Shown here piece by piece: positions 10,760 to 19,613 of a stretch of DNA of 64,000 nucleotides. The position numbers and the translations under genes are program-made. How positions within the stretch are numbered: position 1 is the stretch's first letter; the number at the start of each line of letters is the position of its first letter. Below the pieces are notes generated by a model. The model was not told the DNA's origin and made no database searches. It saw nothing but the letters and a program-made list of their open reading frames with translations. The DNA comes from Marinobacter adhaerens HP15 (lineage in GTDB: Bacteria > Pseudomonadota > Gammaproteobacteria > Pseudomonadales > Oleiphilaceae): assembly GCF_000166295.1 (NCBI RefSeq), contig NC_017506.1, positions 1,302,001 through 1,366,000 on the forward strand. Reading direction: 5' to 3'.

Positions 10760-10972
10760 AGGATCACTCCTGTTTTGTTGTTGTGGAGGTTGGGTGGGTT
10801 TTTGGTGAGGCACTTCTGTTAGAGAATTTATTATTCATATAAGTACTTCTCCGACTAGTTGTCCCTACTGACTTTACTGGTCAAGCGATTTATAGATATT
10901 GGCAAAAGGTCTAATTCTCAGTAATTTGGCGTGACGTCGGTCTATAAATGCGATGTTCCGTCGGGCATCGAT
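10760..10972 (-). promoter_or_regulatory. Leader/promoter region of the DUF4212-symporter operon
   Basis: This 213-base gap upstream of the symporter pair is visibly AT-richer than its surroundings and has no coding potential I can support. On the minus strand a TTGACC (about plus-strand 10877-10882) is a possible -35 element, but no good -10 lies at the right spacing. CAGTA-like direct repeats follow it. No CRP palindrome is seen. Regulation by a CrbR-like activator would be expected from the family but is not demonstrated. Confidence 0.35.
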
Positions 10973-11680
10973 TCAGAAACGATGCATGTTTTGCAGGCGC
11001 CGATGGTAATGGAGCTTGTCGTAAAGCCCTTTGAGAGTTTTTACCCCTTCCGACCGCGCCTTATTAAGTGCGACCAGGGTAAGTTCGGCTGTCGCGAGAG
11101 CATCGGAAGCGGCGTGGTGACGTTCGCTGACTTCAAGGCCGAAATAATCGGCCCAGTTGTCGAGTCCTTTGCCACCGGTCTTGGTGTTTGGAAAAAATGC
11201 AGGCATCAGGTCGGCCACGTCCATCCAGGTATGAGGCTGGGTATAGCCAAGCTGCGCCTTCAGGGTCTTTTCCAGAAATTTCTGATCGAACGCCGAGTGG
11301 TAGGCCAGGATCGGGTCGCCGTTCATCCACTCAAGAAGATAGAGAAGGGCATCCTCGATTTCGTGCCCCTGGGTCAGCGCCTCGGGCCCGATCCCGTGAA
11401 TGAGCACGGTTTCGCGGATGTCGAGCTCCGGACGCCTGAGGATCAGGTCGAACTGGTCGCCCAGATGGATAATGCCGCCGCGGATGGCGACGGCCCCGAT
11501 AGCGATCACCTCGTCCTTGGAGGGGTTCAGTCCCGTGGTTTCAAGATCCAGCACGATCAGACGGCAGTCCGTAAGCAACTGTTCTCCTGGCGTTTTCGGG
11601 TTGGGCAGATTGCCAGGATCGTGGCTGCCGATTTTTCCGCCCCGGCGATGCTCAATCCATTGTTTGATCTGTTCCAGCAT
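10973..11680 (-). CDS. DnaQ-family 3'-5' exonuclease (Pol III epsilon-like)
   Basis: 235 residues. Exo I is LDLETTG (D45, E47), Exo II is YHSAFDQKFL, and Exo III is HHAASDALATAEL, giving a complete DEDDh active site. It is unlikely to be the replicative epsilon subunit: the N-terminal extension and the gene context differ, and in Pseudomonas a similar exonuclease gene lies beside the DUF294/CBS gene and the acetate permease genes. It starts 17 bases after the DUF294 gene, so the two are probably co-transcribed. Its physiological substrate is unknown. Confidence 0.88.
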   Translation of the reverse strand: MLEQIKQWIEHRRGGKIGSHDPGNLPNPKTPGEQLLTDCRLIVLDLETTGLNPSKDEVIAIGAVAIRGGIIHLGDQFDLILRRPELDIRETVLIHGIGPEALTQGHEIEDALLYLLEWMNGDPILAYHSAFDQKFLEKTLKAQLGYTQPHTWMDVADLMPAFFPNTKTGGKGLDNWADYFGLEVSERHHAASDALATAELTLVALNKARSEGVKTLKGLYDKLHYHRRLQNMHRF

Positions 11681-11696
11681 GTCTCGCGCCTGAAGG

Positions 11697-13613
11697 TCAG
11701 AGTTGGTAGGTAACTTCGAGTTTCTGTTGCAACCGCTGCGCCTGCCTGAAAGATTCCCGCAGGATTCGACGGTCGAGTGGGTTCAGATCGTCGGGATCGA
11801 TGTAGTTGGTGAGCTCCTCTCCCTTTGCCAGCATTTCCTGGTGGGCCCGCATGCGGATCGCCTGGATCAGGCTATAACCTTCCTTCCAGGCGTTGGCATC
11901 TTTCGGATCGAAGACGCCCTTTTTCGCCAGCTCATCCATGCGCTCCAGCGTGTTCGCGGTCTCAACGCCATTCGCCAGGGCGAAAACCCGCACTGCCTCA
12001 ACAAACGGCGCCAGGCCCTGACGCTTGAGGTCCAGTGAGTGCTTGTTGCCCTCGGATATATAGCGGAAATTGCGGAACATGGTGAGCGGCGGCTTCCGCT
12101 GAAACGCGTTCCCGGCAAGCATTTTCTGGAACAGGGCGTTTTTCCGGATCCGCGTGAGGATCTTGTCCAGAAGATCGTTCAGCGGCTCGGTTGGACCGTA
12201 GATAGCCCTCATATCAAGAAAAATTGAGGAATACACCAGGTTCTGGGGTGTGGAGGCATCAATGAACCGGATAAACCAGTCGTCCCACTCCTTGTCGCTC
12301 AAGCAGAGTTTCGGGTTACTGGCCATGATGTTGCCCTTGCACAGGGTGAAGCCACATTCGGCCAGTTCGTCGTTTACCTTTCGCGCAAAGGGCAACAGCT
12401 TTTCCCGGACCTGTTCGGCGGTCATCCCTTCCGGCGTCTGGAACAGTATGCCGTTGTCCTGGTCGGTCAGCAGGGTCTGCTCCTGGCGGCCCTCGCTGCC
12501 AAACGTCAGCCAGGTGAAGGGAATGCCCGGGTCGTTCTTCTTGATGTTCAGTTCCAGGACCCGTCTGACGGTTACATCATTGAGCGTGGTGATGATCTTG
12601 ACCACCTGCCCGGAGTCGGCGCCGTGGGCGAGCATCGCATCCACCAGGCGTGATACGTCTGTTCGCAGGCTGACCAGGGTGCGCAGGTGGGTGGCCGTGC
12701 CAATGGTGCGGGCAAGGTTTACCAGGTCCACGCGCTGCAGGGAGAACAGGTCTCGTTCCGAAACCACGCCAATCAGTTTACGGTCATCGTCGATGACGCA
12801 AAGATGCGCAAAATGATGCTCCGCCATCAGCATGGCAGCTTCGAACGCATCCGCATGGGAGGGAAGGCAGCAGGGATTCTTGGTCATTACCTGCTGTATG
12901 GGCGTATCCAGGGGGCCGGTGCCCTCGGCGATCATGGTGCGAAGGTCCCGCAGTGTGAAAATGCCGGTCGGGATACGGTTTTCATCGGTAACGATAATGC
13001 TGCCGACGTTGTTTTCGTGCATTCGGGCCACGGCTTTACGCACCGGCAGATCGGGCGAGCAGACAATCGGATTGCGCAGGGCATAGCGTTCAAGTGGCGT
13101 ATCGAGGGACGTGCTGGACCCGATTGAGGCCATGGCACTTGACTGTATGCGCCGGTTCACCTGATCGAGCAGGCTGCTGACGCCCCGCAGGCAAAAATCC
13201 CGGAAAGGTTCGCTTTCAGCAAAGAGTGTAACGAACGCTGTCTGCCCGATGCTGAGGCAGAAGGTGTCGCCGTCTGCCCGATGCAGGGTTCTGGTTGGCC
13301 GTTCGCCGATCATGGCGGCGAGGGGAAAGCACTCGCCCTGGCTGATTTCGAAGGTCGTTTCCGTGCGGTCTTCTTTGTCGTTGTGGCGTTCGCCACGAAT
13401 CCGCCCCTGTTTGACCACGTAGAATCGTTTAACGACATCCTGATCCGGAGACAGCACGATATCGCCATCGGCGTAGAACTGGATGGAGGCGTTCTCCGCG
13501 AAATGCGCAAGATGGGAGTCATCCATGCTGGAGAAAGGCGCGTGTTCCCGCAAAAACGTCATGATGGCGCGGATGTTCTGCGGGCGGTCATTTTCCTGGT
13601 GCGCTGAGGCCAT
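11697..13613 (-). CDS. DUF294 putative nucleotidyltransferase with cNMP-binding and paired CBS domains
   Basis: About 638 residues from the ATG at 13613; an in-frame GTG at 13625 would add four residues, and neither start has a strong ribosome binding site. In order it has a cyclic-nucleotide-binding-like domain (about 20-140), two CBS domains (about 180-300), a GlnD-like nucleotidyltransferase core with GSEGRQEQTLLTDQDN, and a DUF294 C-terminal helical domain (to about 630). The GSxGR and TDxDN residues expected for metal and nucleotide binding are intact. The same domain set is commonly found next to acetate permease genes. The target of the transferase is unknown; a link to energy status through the CBS and cNMP domains is inference. 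Confidence 0.88.
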   Translation of the reverse strand: MASAHQENDRPQNIRAIMTFLREHAPFSSMDDSHLAHFAENASIQFYADGDIVLSPDQDVVKRFYVVKQGRIRGERHNDKEDRTETTFEISQGECFPLAAMIGERPTRTLHRADGDTFCLSIGQTAFVTLFAESEPFRDFCLRGVSSLLDQVNRRIQSSAMASIGSSTSLDTPLERYALRNPIVCSPDLPVRKAVARMHENNVGSIIVTDENRIPTGIFTLRDLRTMIAEGTGPLDTPIQQVMTKNPCCLPSHADAFEAAMLMAEHHFAHLCVIDDDRKLIGVVSERDLFSLQRVDLVNLARTIGTATHLRTLVSLRTDVSRLVDAMLAHGADSGQVVKIITTLNDVTVRRVLELNIKKNDPGIPFTWLTFGSEGRQEQTLLTDQDNGILFQTPEGMTAEQVREKLLPFARKVNDELAECGFTLCKGNIMASNPKLCLSDKEWDDWFIRFIDASTPQNLVYSSIFLDMRAIYGPTEPLNDLLDKILTRIRKNALFQKMLAGNAFQRKPPLTMFRNFRYISEGNKHSLDLKRQGLAPFVEAVRVFALANGVETANTLERMDELAKKGVFDPKDANAWKEGYSLIQAIRMRAHQEMLAKGEELTNYIDPDDLNPLDRRILRESFRQAQRLQQKLEVTYQL

Positions 13614-13702
13614 GTCCGTCGTCACTCGCTGGTTATTATTGTCCGTCTGAAGTGTAGTGTAGCCAAAGCATCTGTTGCCCTACGATTTTGGTCGCAATAA
13701 GT

Positions 13703-13716
13703 CTGACATAGATCAG
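13703..13716. promoter_or_regulatory. Possible FNR/ANR-like box in a divergent intergenic region
   Basis: CTGACATAGATCAG is a perfect palindrome in its outer bases (CTGAY-N4-RTCAG) and differs from the FNR/ANR consensus TTGAT-N4-ATCAA mainly in the outermost base of each half. It lies between the divergent DUF294 (minus) and smr (plus) genes. No clear -10/-35 pair was identified to judge spacing. Confidence 0.28.
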
Positions 13717-13783
13717 TTTTCTTTAAGGCCGGTTACCCGGGTGGTAAAGTCGGTTCCTGAAACAGGTCATTAATTGTAACGCC

Positions 13784-14365
13784 ATGACTACCAAAGAAGA
13801 GCGCCTCAGCTTCCTTGAGGAAATGAAAGACGTCCGGCGTATCCGCAAGCCCAACCGGGCCGAGGTGACAACGCCCCGGGAACTGACGCCAGGCCATCTG
13901 GAACGTCAACGGGCGGCTGTTGAAAAGCCCGCGCGGGACACCAATCCCCTGACTTCCGACATGGTAGAGCCGCTTACGGCCCACGATATCCTGAGCTGGC
14001 AGCGGCCAGGCATCCAGCACGGCGTATTTCGAAAGCTCCGGCTGGGCCAGTATCCGATCGAAGCCCGCCTTGATCTGCACCGTATGACCGTTGAGCAGTC
14101 CCGTCGCGAAGTCTTCAGGTTCATCGGTGATTGCGTGCGCTATGGCCTGCGGTCGGTCATCATTCTTCATGGCAAGGGCGAGCGTAATCCTGATGGTATC
14201 GCCCAGTTGAAAAGCTACCTCGCCAAATGGTTGCCGGAGCTGGACGATGTCCTGGCCTTTCATTCGGCCCAGAAACACCATGGTGGTACGGGGGCTGTTT
14301 ATGTCATGGTGCGAAAGAGTGACCGGGATAAGCAGCATAATCGTGAACTCCACGGCAGCCGTTAG
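13784..14365 (+). CDS. Smr-domain protein (SmrA-like putative endonuclease)
   Basis: 193 residues. The C-terminal Smr domain shows LDLHRMTVEQSRREV and the later VIILHGKGERN, the two hallmark motifs (LDxH and HGxG) of Smr nucleases related to the MutS2 C terminus. The N-terminal part begins with a charged helix (KEERLSFLEEMKDVRRI) as in stand-alone SmrA/SmrB proteins of proteobacteria. Function is known only at family level: nicking or cleavage of nucleic acid, with SmrB-type members acting on mRNA at collided ribosomes. The start has a weak ribosome binding site. Confidence 0.88.
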   Translation: MTTKEERLSFLEEMKDVRRIRKPNRAEVTTPRELTPGHLERQRAAVEKPARDTNPLTSDMVEPLTAHDILSWQRPGIQHGVFRKLRLGQYPIEARLDLHRMTVEQSRREVFRFIGDCVRYGLRSVIILHGKGERNPDGIAQLKSYLAKWLPELDDVLAFHSAQKHHGGTGAVYVMVRKSDRDKQHNRELHGSR

Positions 14366-14428
14366 GGCTGCCAATCCCAGGTATTCCTTAACAAGAGCCG
14401 CGGTGGCGGCTGAACGGAGGTTATCGTC

Positions 14429-14620
14429 GTGAAAAAAGCTGTATTGGTTGTATTCGCCGTACTGGCACTGGCGGGCTGTAAGGATCGAGTTATCTGGAAC
14501 GACAACGGCAAGGTTGAAGAGGCCACAACGGACCGGGAGGTCTGGGACTCAAACGGCAAGATGGAGTCCGGCGAACGCAAGATCTGGGTTAACAAGGATG
14601 GCGAAGAAGTCGTCAGATAG
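14429..14620 (+). CDS. Small lipoprotein of unknown function
   Basis: 63 residues from a GTG preceded by GGAGG at a good distance. A short signal peptide ends in the lipobox LAGC (Cys16 or 17), after which about 46 hydrophilic residues contain three similar short units (VIWNDNGKVE, VWDSNGKME, IWVNKDGEE), like a small beta repeat. It is predicted to be a lipid-anchored periplasmic protein. No family was recognised and there is no clear functional link with its neighbours. Confidence 0.75.
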   Translation: MKKAVLVVFAVLALAGCKDRVIWNDNGKVEEATTDREVWDSNGKMESGERKIWVNKDGEEVVR

Positions 14621-14700
14621 GACTCTGGTATCTGCCATAGGGGTAGCGACAATAATAAATCCGGAAACAACACCGGAGACAGGTAAAGGAGAGGGTTGGG

Positions 14701-15186
14701 ATGGCCGTGAGCCTGACAGTCAATGGCGACGAGCGGTCGCTGAACATTGAAGGGGATACGCCTCTTCTATGGGTATTGCGTGATGAGCTGGGGCTCAAGG
14801 GAACCAAATTCGGTTGCGGCGCGGGCCTCTGTGGTGCCTGCACAGTTCACCTGAACGGGCAGCCTGTGCGCTCCTGCTCGACACCGGTCGAAATGGCCGC
14901 GGGTGGTGATGTGGTTACGATTGAAGGCTTGGGGGAGGGACGTCGTCTTCATGCACTGCAGGAAGCCTGGATAGAACACGGCGTTCCTCAATGCGGCTAC
15001 TGCCAGTCAGGCCAGATCATGAGTGCGGCCCACCTTCTGGCCAGCAATCCGGCGCCTTCTCGTGAGGAAATTGTTGCGGCCATGACAGGCAATCTTTGCC
15101 GATGCGGCACCTACTCGCGGATCATTTCTGCCGTGGAATCCGTCGTCGCTGATACGTCAGACGGCGCTCAGGGAGGGGCCGCATAA
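14701..15186 (+). CDS. 2Fe-2S subunit of a molybdenum hydroxylase (IorA/CoxS type)
   Basis: 161 residues, the usual length for the small subunit of xanthine-oxidase-family enzymes. A plant-ferredoxin-like 2Fe-2S site uses C39, C44, C47 and C59 ([16 protein letters not shown]), and the second helical 2Fe-2S site uses C98, C101, C133 and C135 (CGYC and LCRC). It passes electrons from the molybdenum site in the large subunit encoded 1 base downstream. There is no FAD subunit, as in isoquinoline 1-oxidoreductase and related aldehyde dehydrogenases, so electrons probably go to a cytochrome or quinone acceptor. The substrate cannot be told from sequence. Confidence 0.93.
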   Translation: MAVSLTVNGDERSLNIEGDTPLLWVLRDELGLKGTKFGCGAGLCGACTVHLNGQPVRSCSTPVEMAAGGDVVTIEGLGEGRRLHALQEAWIEHGVPQCGYCQSGQIMSAAHLLASNPAPSREEIVAAMTGNLCRCGTYSRIISAVESVVADTSDGAQGGAA

Positions 15187-15187
15187 C

Positions 15188-17392
15188 ATGGCGATGAACC
15201 GACGAAATTTCCTCAAGGTCAGTGCCGGGGCCTCCGGGAGCCTCATGGTTTCAATAACGTTGCCGGGCTGCGCGGGAATCCAGACGGGGTATGAGCCGGA
15301 CACGGGCGAATGGCGTCCCGATGCCTGGCTGGAACTGACTGCCGATGATGAAGTCTTCTTCACCCTGGCCCGGGTCGAAATGGGGCAAGGCACCTACACC
15401 GGCTTGACCACTTTGATTGCCGAAGAGCTGGAAATCCAGCCGGAGCGGATCACCCCACGCTTTGCACCTGTGGCGCCGGAGTATCGAAATCCTCTGTACA
15501 AGCTGCAACTGACAGGCGGAAGCACCAGTGTTGCGACCAGTTGGGAGCCGCTTCGAACGGCCGGAGCAGAAGCCCGGCAAATGCTGGTTATGGCGGCAGC
15601 ACGTGTATGGAACGTCGAAGCAACCGAATGTCGCGCCAGTGAAGGCAGGGTGGTGCACCCGAACGGTATCGACTCCATGGCCTATGGCCAGTTGGTTGAG
15701 TTGGCCGCCAAAGAAGTGCTGCGTGGTGACATAGCGCTCAAGCCGCAGAGCGAATGGAAATACATTGGCAAGCAGCGAGGCAAACTCGATGCCCGGGCGA
15801 AGTCCACGGGAACCGCAGTTTACGGGATTGATGTCGATCTTCCGGACATGGTGTACGGCGTTGTTTCACGGCCTCCCCGACGCGGCGGCCGGGTCCGGGA
15901 CTTCAACGCTGATCAGGTCCGTGCAATGACGGGTGTGCTTGATGTATTCAAGATCGAGCGTGGCGTGGCCGTTGTTGCCGACAAATACTGGCGTGCCCGG
16001 AAGGCTCAGGACGCGCTCAAGATAGACTGGGATTTTTCGGATGCCGTGTCTCTGTCTACGGGCGACGTATTCGACTCCTACCGCGCCGCCGCCGATGACG
16101 ATCCCGGAGAGTCCGAGCGTAGTGAGGGCAGTTTTGCCAGTGCCATGGAGGAGGGCGACCGGGTGGTGGAAGCGGAATATGCCCAGCCCTACCTGGCCCA
16201 CGCGACATTGGAGCCCATGAATGCCACGGCCTGGTACAGAGAGGACGGCATGGAGGTGTGGGCCCCTACACAGGCGCCGGACCTTGGCCGGATAGCAGCA
16301 GCCCGGGTGACCAATCTTGGCCCCGACGATATCACTATCAATACGACCTTTCTTGGCGGCGGTTTTGGTCGTCGACTGACGCAGGACTATATCGAAGAAG
16401 CGGCGGCAGTGGCCTATCGGGTCGGACGGCCGGTTAAGGTCATCTGGTCCCGTGAAGAGGACACCCGTCACGATCTCTATCGCCCTGCCATGCTGCACCG
16501 CATGAAAGCTAGCCTGTCTGGTGCTGAGCTGAAGGGCTGGCATCACCAGATTGTTGGTCCTCAGATCCTGGACTGGTATGTCCGCAATGCGGCCCCTGCC
16601 CAGTATCCCTGGGCGCCAAAATTCATGTACGACACACTTGGCTCAGTCGGGCTAATGGCCGAAGGCATTGCCACGCCGAAAGATCACTCCGCGATTGAGG
16701 GGGCTATCGAATACCCCTACCGGGTCCCCAATATTGATATCCGTCATACCCACACCGATCCCGGCATTCCGATTACCTGGTGGCGTTCGGTAGGTTTTTC
16801 CCACAACGGGTTTGCCGTCGAAACCTTCATGGACGAACTTGCCCATGAGGCAGGTGAGGATCCTTACCGGTTCCGTCGTCGCCTTATTGCCCACGAGCCG
16901 AGGCACCTTGAAGTGCTTGACCGGGTTGTCAGGCTGGCCGACTGGCAGTCGCCTGTGCCAGAGGGTCGGGCCCGGGGGCTCGCCCTGTTTCGGAGTTTCG
17001 GAACGTACGTTGCCCAGGTGGTGGAAGCCGGAATCGAGAATGGTGCGATCCGGGTATACAAGGTCACCTGCTCGGTGGACTGTGGCCAGGTCGTAAACCC
17101 CCGTATCGTGGAGGACCAGATCGAGGGCGGTATCCTGTTTGGGCTGACCGCGGCACTTTATGGAGAAATCACGCTGGAGAATGGCGAGGTCCAGCAGAGC
17201 AATTTCCACGACTACCGCCTAATGAGGCAGTACGAGCGTCCTGAGGTATTGGTGGATATTGTTGCAAGCAGCGAGTCGCCGACCGGAGTCGGCGAGCCTG
17301 GCGTGCCGCCGGTGATCCCGGCCCTGGGTAATGCCCTGTTTGCGCTCAATGGAAAGCGACAGCGTAGCCTGCCATTGAGAGCCAATGCCTGA
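15188..17392 (+). CDS. Molybdopterin-binding large subunit of an IorB-type aldehyde/heteroaromatic oxidoreductase
   Basis: 734 residues. The N terminus has a twin-arginine signal (MNRRNFLKV), a hydrophobic stretch and then LPGC, which could act as a lipobox at C28. The body matches single-chain IorB-like Mo-binding subunits, with FLGGGFGRR (Mo-cofactor loop) and a C-terminal VGEPGVPPVIPALGNALF motif holding the likely catalytic Glu. The partner 2Fe-2S protein lacks its own signal, so it would be exported as a passenger. The last 8 bases overlap the XdhC-like gene, whose product normally handles molybdenum cofactor sulfuration or insertion. Physiological substrate unknown; aldehydes or N-heterocycles are typical of the family. 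Confidence 0.92.
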   Translation: MAMNRRNFLKVSAGASGSLMVSITLPGCAGIQTGYEPDTGEWRPDAWLELTADDEVFFTLARVEMGQGTYTGLTTLIAEELEIQPERITPRFAPVAPEYRNPLYKLQLTGGSTSVATSWEPLRTAGAEARQMLVMAAARVWNVEATECRASEGRVVHPNGIDSMAYGQLVELAAKEVLRGDIALKPQSEWKYIGKQRGKLDARAKSTGTAVYGIDVDLPDMVYGVVSRPPRRGGRVRDFNADQVRAMTGVLDVFKIERGVAVVADKYWRARKAQDALKIDWDFSDAVSLSTGDVFDSYRAAADDDPGESERSEGSFASAMEEGDRVVEAEYAQPYLAHATLEPMNATAWYREDGMEVWAPTQAPDLGRIAAARVTNLGPDDITINTTFLGGGFGRRLTQDYIEEAAAVAYRVGRPVKVIWSREEDTRHDLYRPAMLHRMKASLSGAELKGWHHQIVGPQILDWYVRNAAPAQYPWAPKFMYDTLGSVGLMAEGIATPKDHSAIEGAIEYPYRVPNIDIRHTHTDPGIPITWWRSVGFSHNGFAVETFMDELAHEAGEDPYRFRRRLIAHEPRHLEVLDRVVRLADWQSPVPEGRARGLALFRSFGTYVAQVVEAGIENGAIRVYKVTCSVDCGQVVNPRIVEDQIEGGILFGLTAALYGEITLENGEVQQSNFHDYRLMRQYERPEVLVDIVASSESPTGVGEPGVPPVIPALGNALFALNGKRQRSLPLRANA

Positions 17393-18380
17393 TTCAAGCG
17401 TCGCCTATTCGGTCGCTACTGGCCGCCAGACCGTATTAGACAGAATGTCTCGCTGGCTGGCGGAAGGCCAGAGAGCCTGGCTTTGCACCATAGTAGACAC
17501 CTGGGGCTCCTCGCCGCGTCCGGTTGGCTCCTGGCTGGCGATTGCAGAATCCGGTCACTGGAGTGGATCAGTGTCCGGTGGCTGTCTGGAAGAGGACCTG
17601 CTCCGGCGCACAGCGGAAGATGGTCCGGACCATCCGGTTTTCGTTGATTATGGAATCACCGATGATGACCGGGATCATTTCCAGCTGCCTTGCGGTGGCC
17701 GGATACGGCTTCTGATTGAACCCTTCCGGGGGCAGACGGGTCTCGATCACGTTCAGGCATTGGCGGCTGCCTTGCGCGATCGAGAACCGGTGGCTCGTCG
17801 CGTGCCGATAAACGGGGCAGCGACGCTGGAGCATTCTGTCTCCCGGGCCGGTAACGCGGTCCACTTTGACGGCCAACAGCTCCTTCACACTTTGCAGCCC
17901 GAGTGCCGGCTATTGCTGATCGGTGCCGGCGAAGTCGCCCGTTACGTTTTTGAATTCGCGACCGCGGCGGATTTTGCTGTCACCCTCTGTGAGCCGAGGG
18001 AGGCCTTCGCCGCCGGCTGGAGTTTTGAAGGGATTCCCCTGGACCGGCGCCTGCCCGATGATCTGATTTCGACACAGTTTGGCGACGCCTGGTCCGGTAT
18101 TCTGGCCCTCGCCCATGATCCGCGCGTCGATGATATGGGGCTGTTGGCCGCTCTTCACTCCAGAGCCTTTTATGTTGGCGCCATGGGATCCCGAAGAACC
18201 TCAGAAGCCAGGCGGGAGAGGCTCGCCTCTCTGGGGCTGGAAGAAGACGCACTGGAGCGCCTGCGAGCCCCCATTGGCGTCGATATTCCGAGCAAGACAC
18301 CGGCAGAAATTGCTGTCTCCATTGTCGCCGATCTGATTGCCGCAAGGCATCATTTGCGAGGAGCCGGTTCGTCCCTATAA
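17385..18380 (+). CDS. XdhC/CoxI-family molybdenum cofactor maturation protein
   Basis: 331 residues. The N-terminal XdhC/CoxI domain includes CTIVDTWGSSPRPVGSWLAI and SVSGGCLEEDL. The C-terminal Rossmann-like domain has LLLIGAGEVARYVFEFA and YVGAMGSRRTSEARRERL, followed by the conserved IGVDIPSKTPAEIAVSIVAD. Such proteins bind molybdenum cofactor and deliver it, after sulfuration, to xanthine-dehydrogenase-type enzymes. The gene overlaps the large-subunit gene by 8 bases, so it is the dedicated maturation factor of this enzyme. A TTG-initiated extension of the next gene overlaps its 3' end but is not believed. Confidence 0.92.
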   Translation: MPDSSVAYSVATGRQTVLDRMSRWLAEGQRAWLCTIVDTWGSSPRPVGSWLAIAESGHWSGSVSGGCLEEDLLRRTAEDGPDHPVFVDYGITDDDRDHFQLPCGGRIRLLIEPFRGQTGLDHVQALAAALRDREPVARRVPINGAATLEHSVSRAGNAVHFDGQQLLHTLQPECRLLLIGAGEVARYVFEFATAADFAVTLCEPREAFAAGWSFEGIPLDRRLPDDLISTQFGDAWSGILALAHDPRVDDMGLLAALHSRAFYVGAMGSRRTSEARRERLASLGLEEDALERLRAPIGVDIPSKTPAEIAVSIVADLIAARHHLRGAGSSL

Positions 18381-18429
18381 TGGCGCCCATGGGAGTGTCC
18401 CAAGCGCTCTGAAACCCGGGAGAGAACTC

Positions 18430-19056
18430 GTGTTTGATGTAACTCGATACGCCGTCGCCGCGGATGCGATTGTGCAAGCCGGTCGATTCCTGTACCAGCA
18501 GGGTTGGTCGCCCGCAACCAGCAGTAACTATTCTGCCCGCATCGATGCCGAACACATCGCCATTACTGTTTCAGGCCGTCACAAGGGGCAGCTGGGGGCG
18601 GGTGATGTCATGGTGGTCGATCTGGCCGGCCGGCCGGTACAGAGCGACTGTCGCTCCTCTGCAGAAACAAGGCTGCATACGGTGCTGTATGAGGTCTTTC
18701 CCGAGGTGGGCGCGGTTCTGCACACCCACTCGGTGAAGGCAACGGTGCTCAGTCGTCTGCTTGAGCCCGGCCAGCCACTGGCGCTGGAAGGCTATGAGCT
18801 GCAGAAGGCGTTTACCGGCGTTGAGACCCACGAATCAGTCCTGACGGTTCCGGTGTTCGACAACACCCAGGACATCGACGCGTTGGCGGAGCACACTCGC
18901 GAATGGTTCCGGGAGCATCCGGAACAGCCAGGCTACCTGATTCGTGGCCATGGCCTGTACACCTGGGGCAAAACCATGGCCGATTGCCTGCGCCATGTCG
19001 AGGCCTTTGAATTCCTGTTTGAATGTGAGCTTGAAACCATGAGGGTTCGCCCATGA
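18430..19056 (+). CDS. mtnB: Methylthioribulose-1-phosphate dehydratase
   Basis: 208 residues from a GTG at 18430 with GGGAGAG just upstream. This start keeps it clear of the preceding gene and fits the family length. It is a class II aldolase/adducin-fold protein with the metal-binding VLHTHSVKATVL segment and a C-terminal GHGLYTWGKTMADCLRHVEAFEFLF signature typical of MtnB. It dehydrates 5-methylthioribulose 1-phosphate to the diketone intermediate of methionine salvage. It overlaps mtnD as ATGA. The mtnA isomerase and a methylthioadenosine phosphorylase or nucleosidase are not in the window. Confidence 0.95.
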   Translation: MFDVTRYAVAADAIVQAGRFLYQQGWSPATSSNYSARIDAEHIAITVSGRHKGQLGAGDVMVVDLAGRPVQSDCRSSAETRLHTVLYEVFPEVGAVLHTHSVKATVLSRLLEPGQPLALEGYELQKAFTGVETHESVLTVPVFDNTQDIDALAEHTREWFREHPEQPGYLIRGHGLYTWGKTMADCLRHVEAFEFLFECELETMRVRP

Positions 19057-19613
19057 CTACCCTGAGTATTTTCGACCAGAGCCAGCCCGAAAAGGCACGC
19101 AAAGTGACCGGGAATCCTGAAGAAATACGGGAGCTTCTGGCCCGCCACGGTGTGCGCTATGAGCAGTGGCCAACGAAAGATCTGCCGGCTGACGCCTCCC
19201 AGGAAGACATCCTTGAGGCCTACAGCGAGGAAGTCTCGAAACTGAAGCACGACTGTGGTTTTCAGACCGCGGATGTAATTAGCCTGAACCCGGACAATCC
19301 GCAGAAAGACGCGTTCCGTCAAAAGTTCCTGGATGAGCACACCCACAGTGAAGACGAAGTTCGTTTCTTTGTCCGTGGCCAGGGTCTGTTTTACCTGCAC
19401 TTCGGCAACGAGGTTTTCGCCGTGCTGTGCCAGAAAAACGATCTGATCAGTGTGCCCGATGGCACTCGTCACTGGTTTGATATGGGCCCGGAACCTGCGT
19501 TTACCTGCATTCGCCTGTTCACCAACCCCGAGGGCTGGGTGGCGGACTTTACCGGTGAAGACATCGCCGGTCGCCTGCCTCGCTATGAGGCGCTGGCAGG
19601 AGCGGCCGAATGA
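19053..19613 (+). CDS. mtnD: Acireductone dioxygenase
   Basis: 186 residues. The cupin metal site is visible as HTHSEDEVRFFVRG (two His and the Glu) plus the later His in DGTRHWFDMG. It converts acireductone to the ketoacid precursor of methionine (Fe form) or to the off-pathway product (Ni form). It overlaps mtnB and mtnC by 4 bases on each side, so the three salvage genes are translationally coupled. The order B-D-C matches Pseudomonas. Confidence 0.96.
   Translation: MTTLSIFDQSQPEKARKVTGNPEEIRELLARHGVRYEQWPTKDLPADASQEDILEAYSEEVSKLKHDCGFQTADVISLNPDNPQKDAFRQKFLDEHTHSEDEVRFFVRGQGLFYLHFGNEVFAVLCQKNDLISVPDGTRHWFDMGPEPAFTCIRLFTNPEGWVADFTGEDIAGRLPRYEALAGAAE

Noticed and set aside
18337..18429. 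N-terminal extension of mtnB from a TTG inside the XdhC gene
   Set aside because: It overlaps the upstream gene and has no family similarity; GTG at 18430 with a good ribosome binding site fits the MtnB length.
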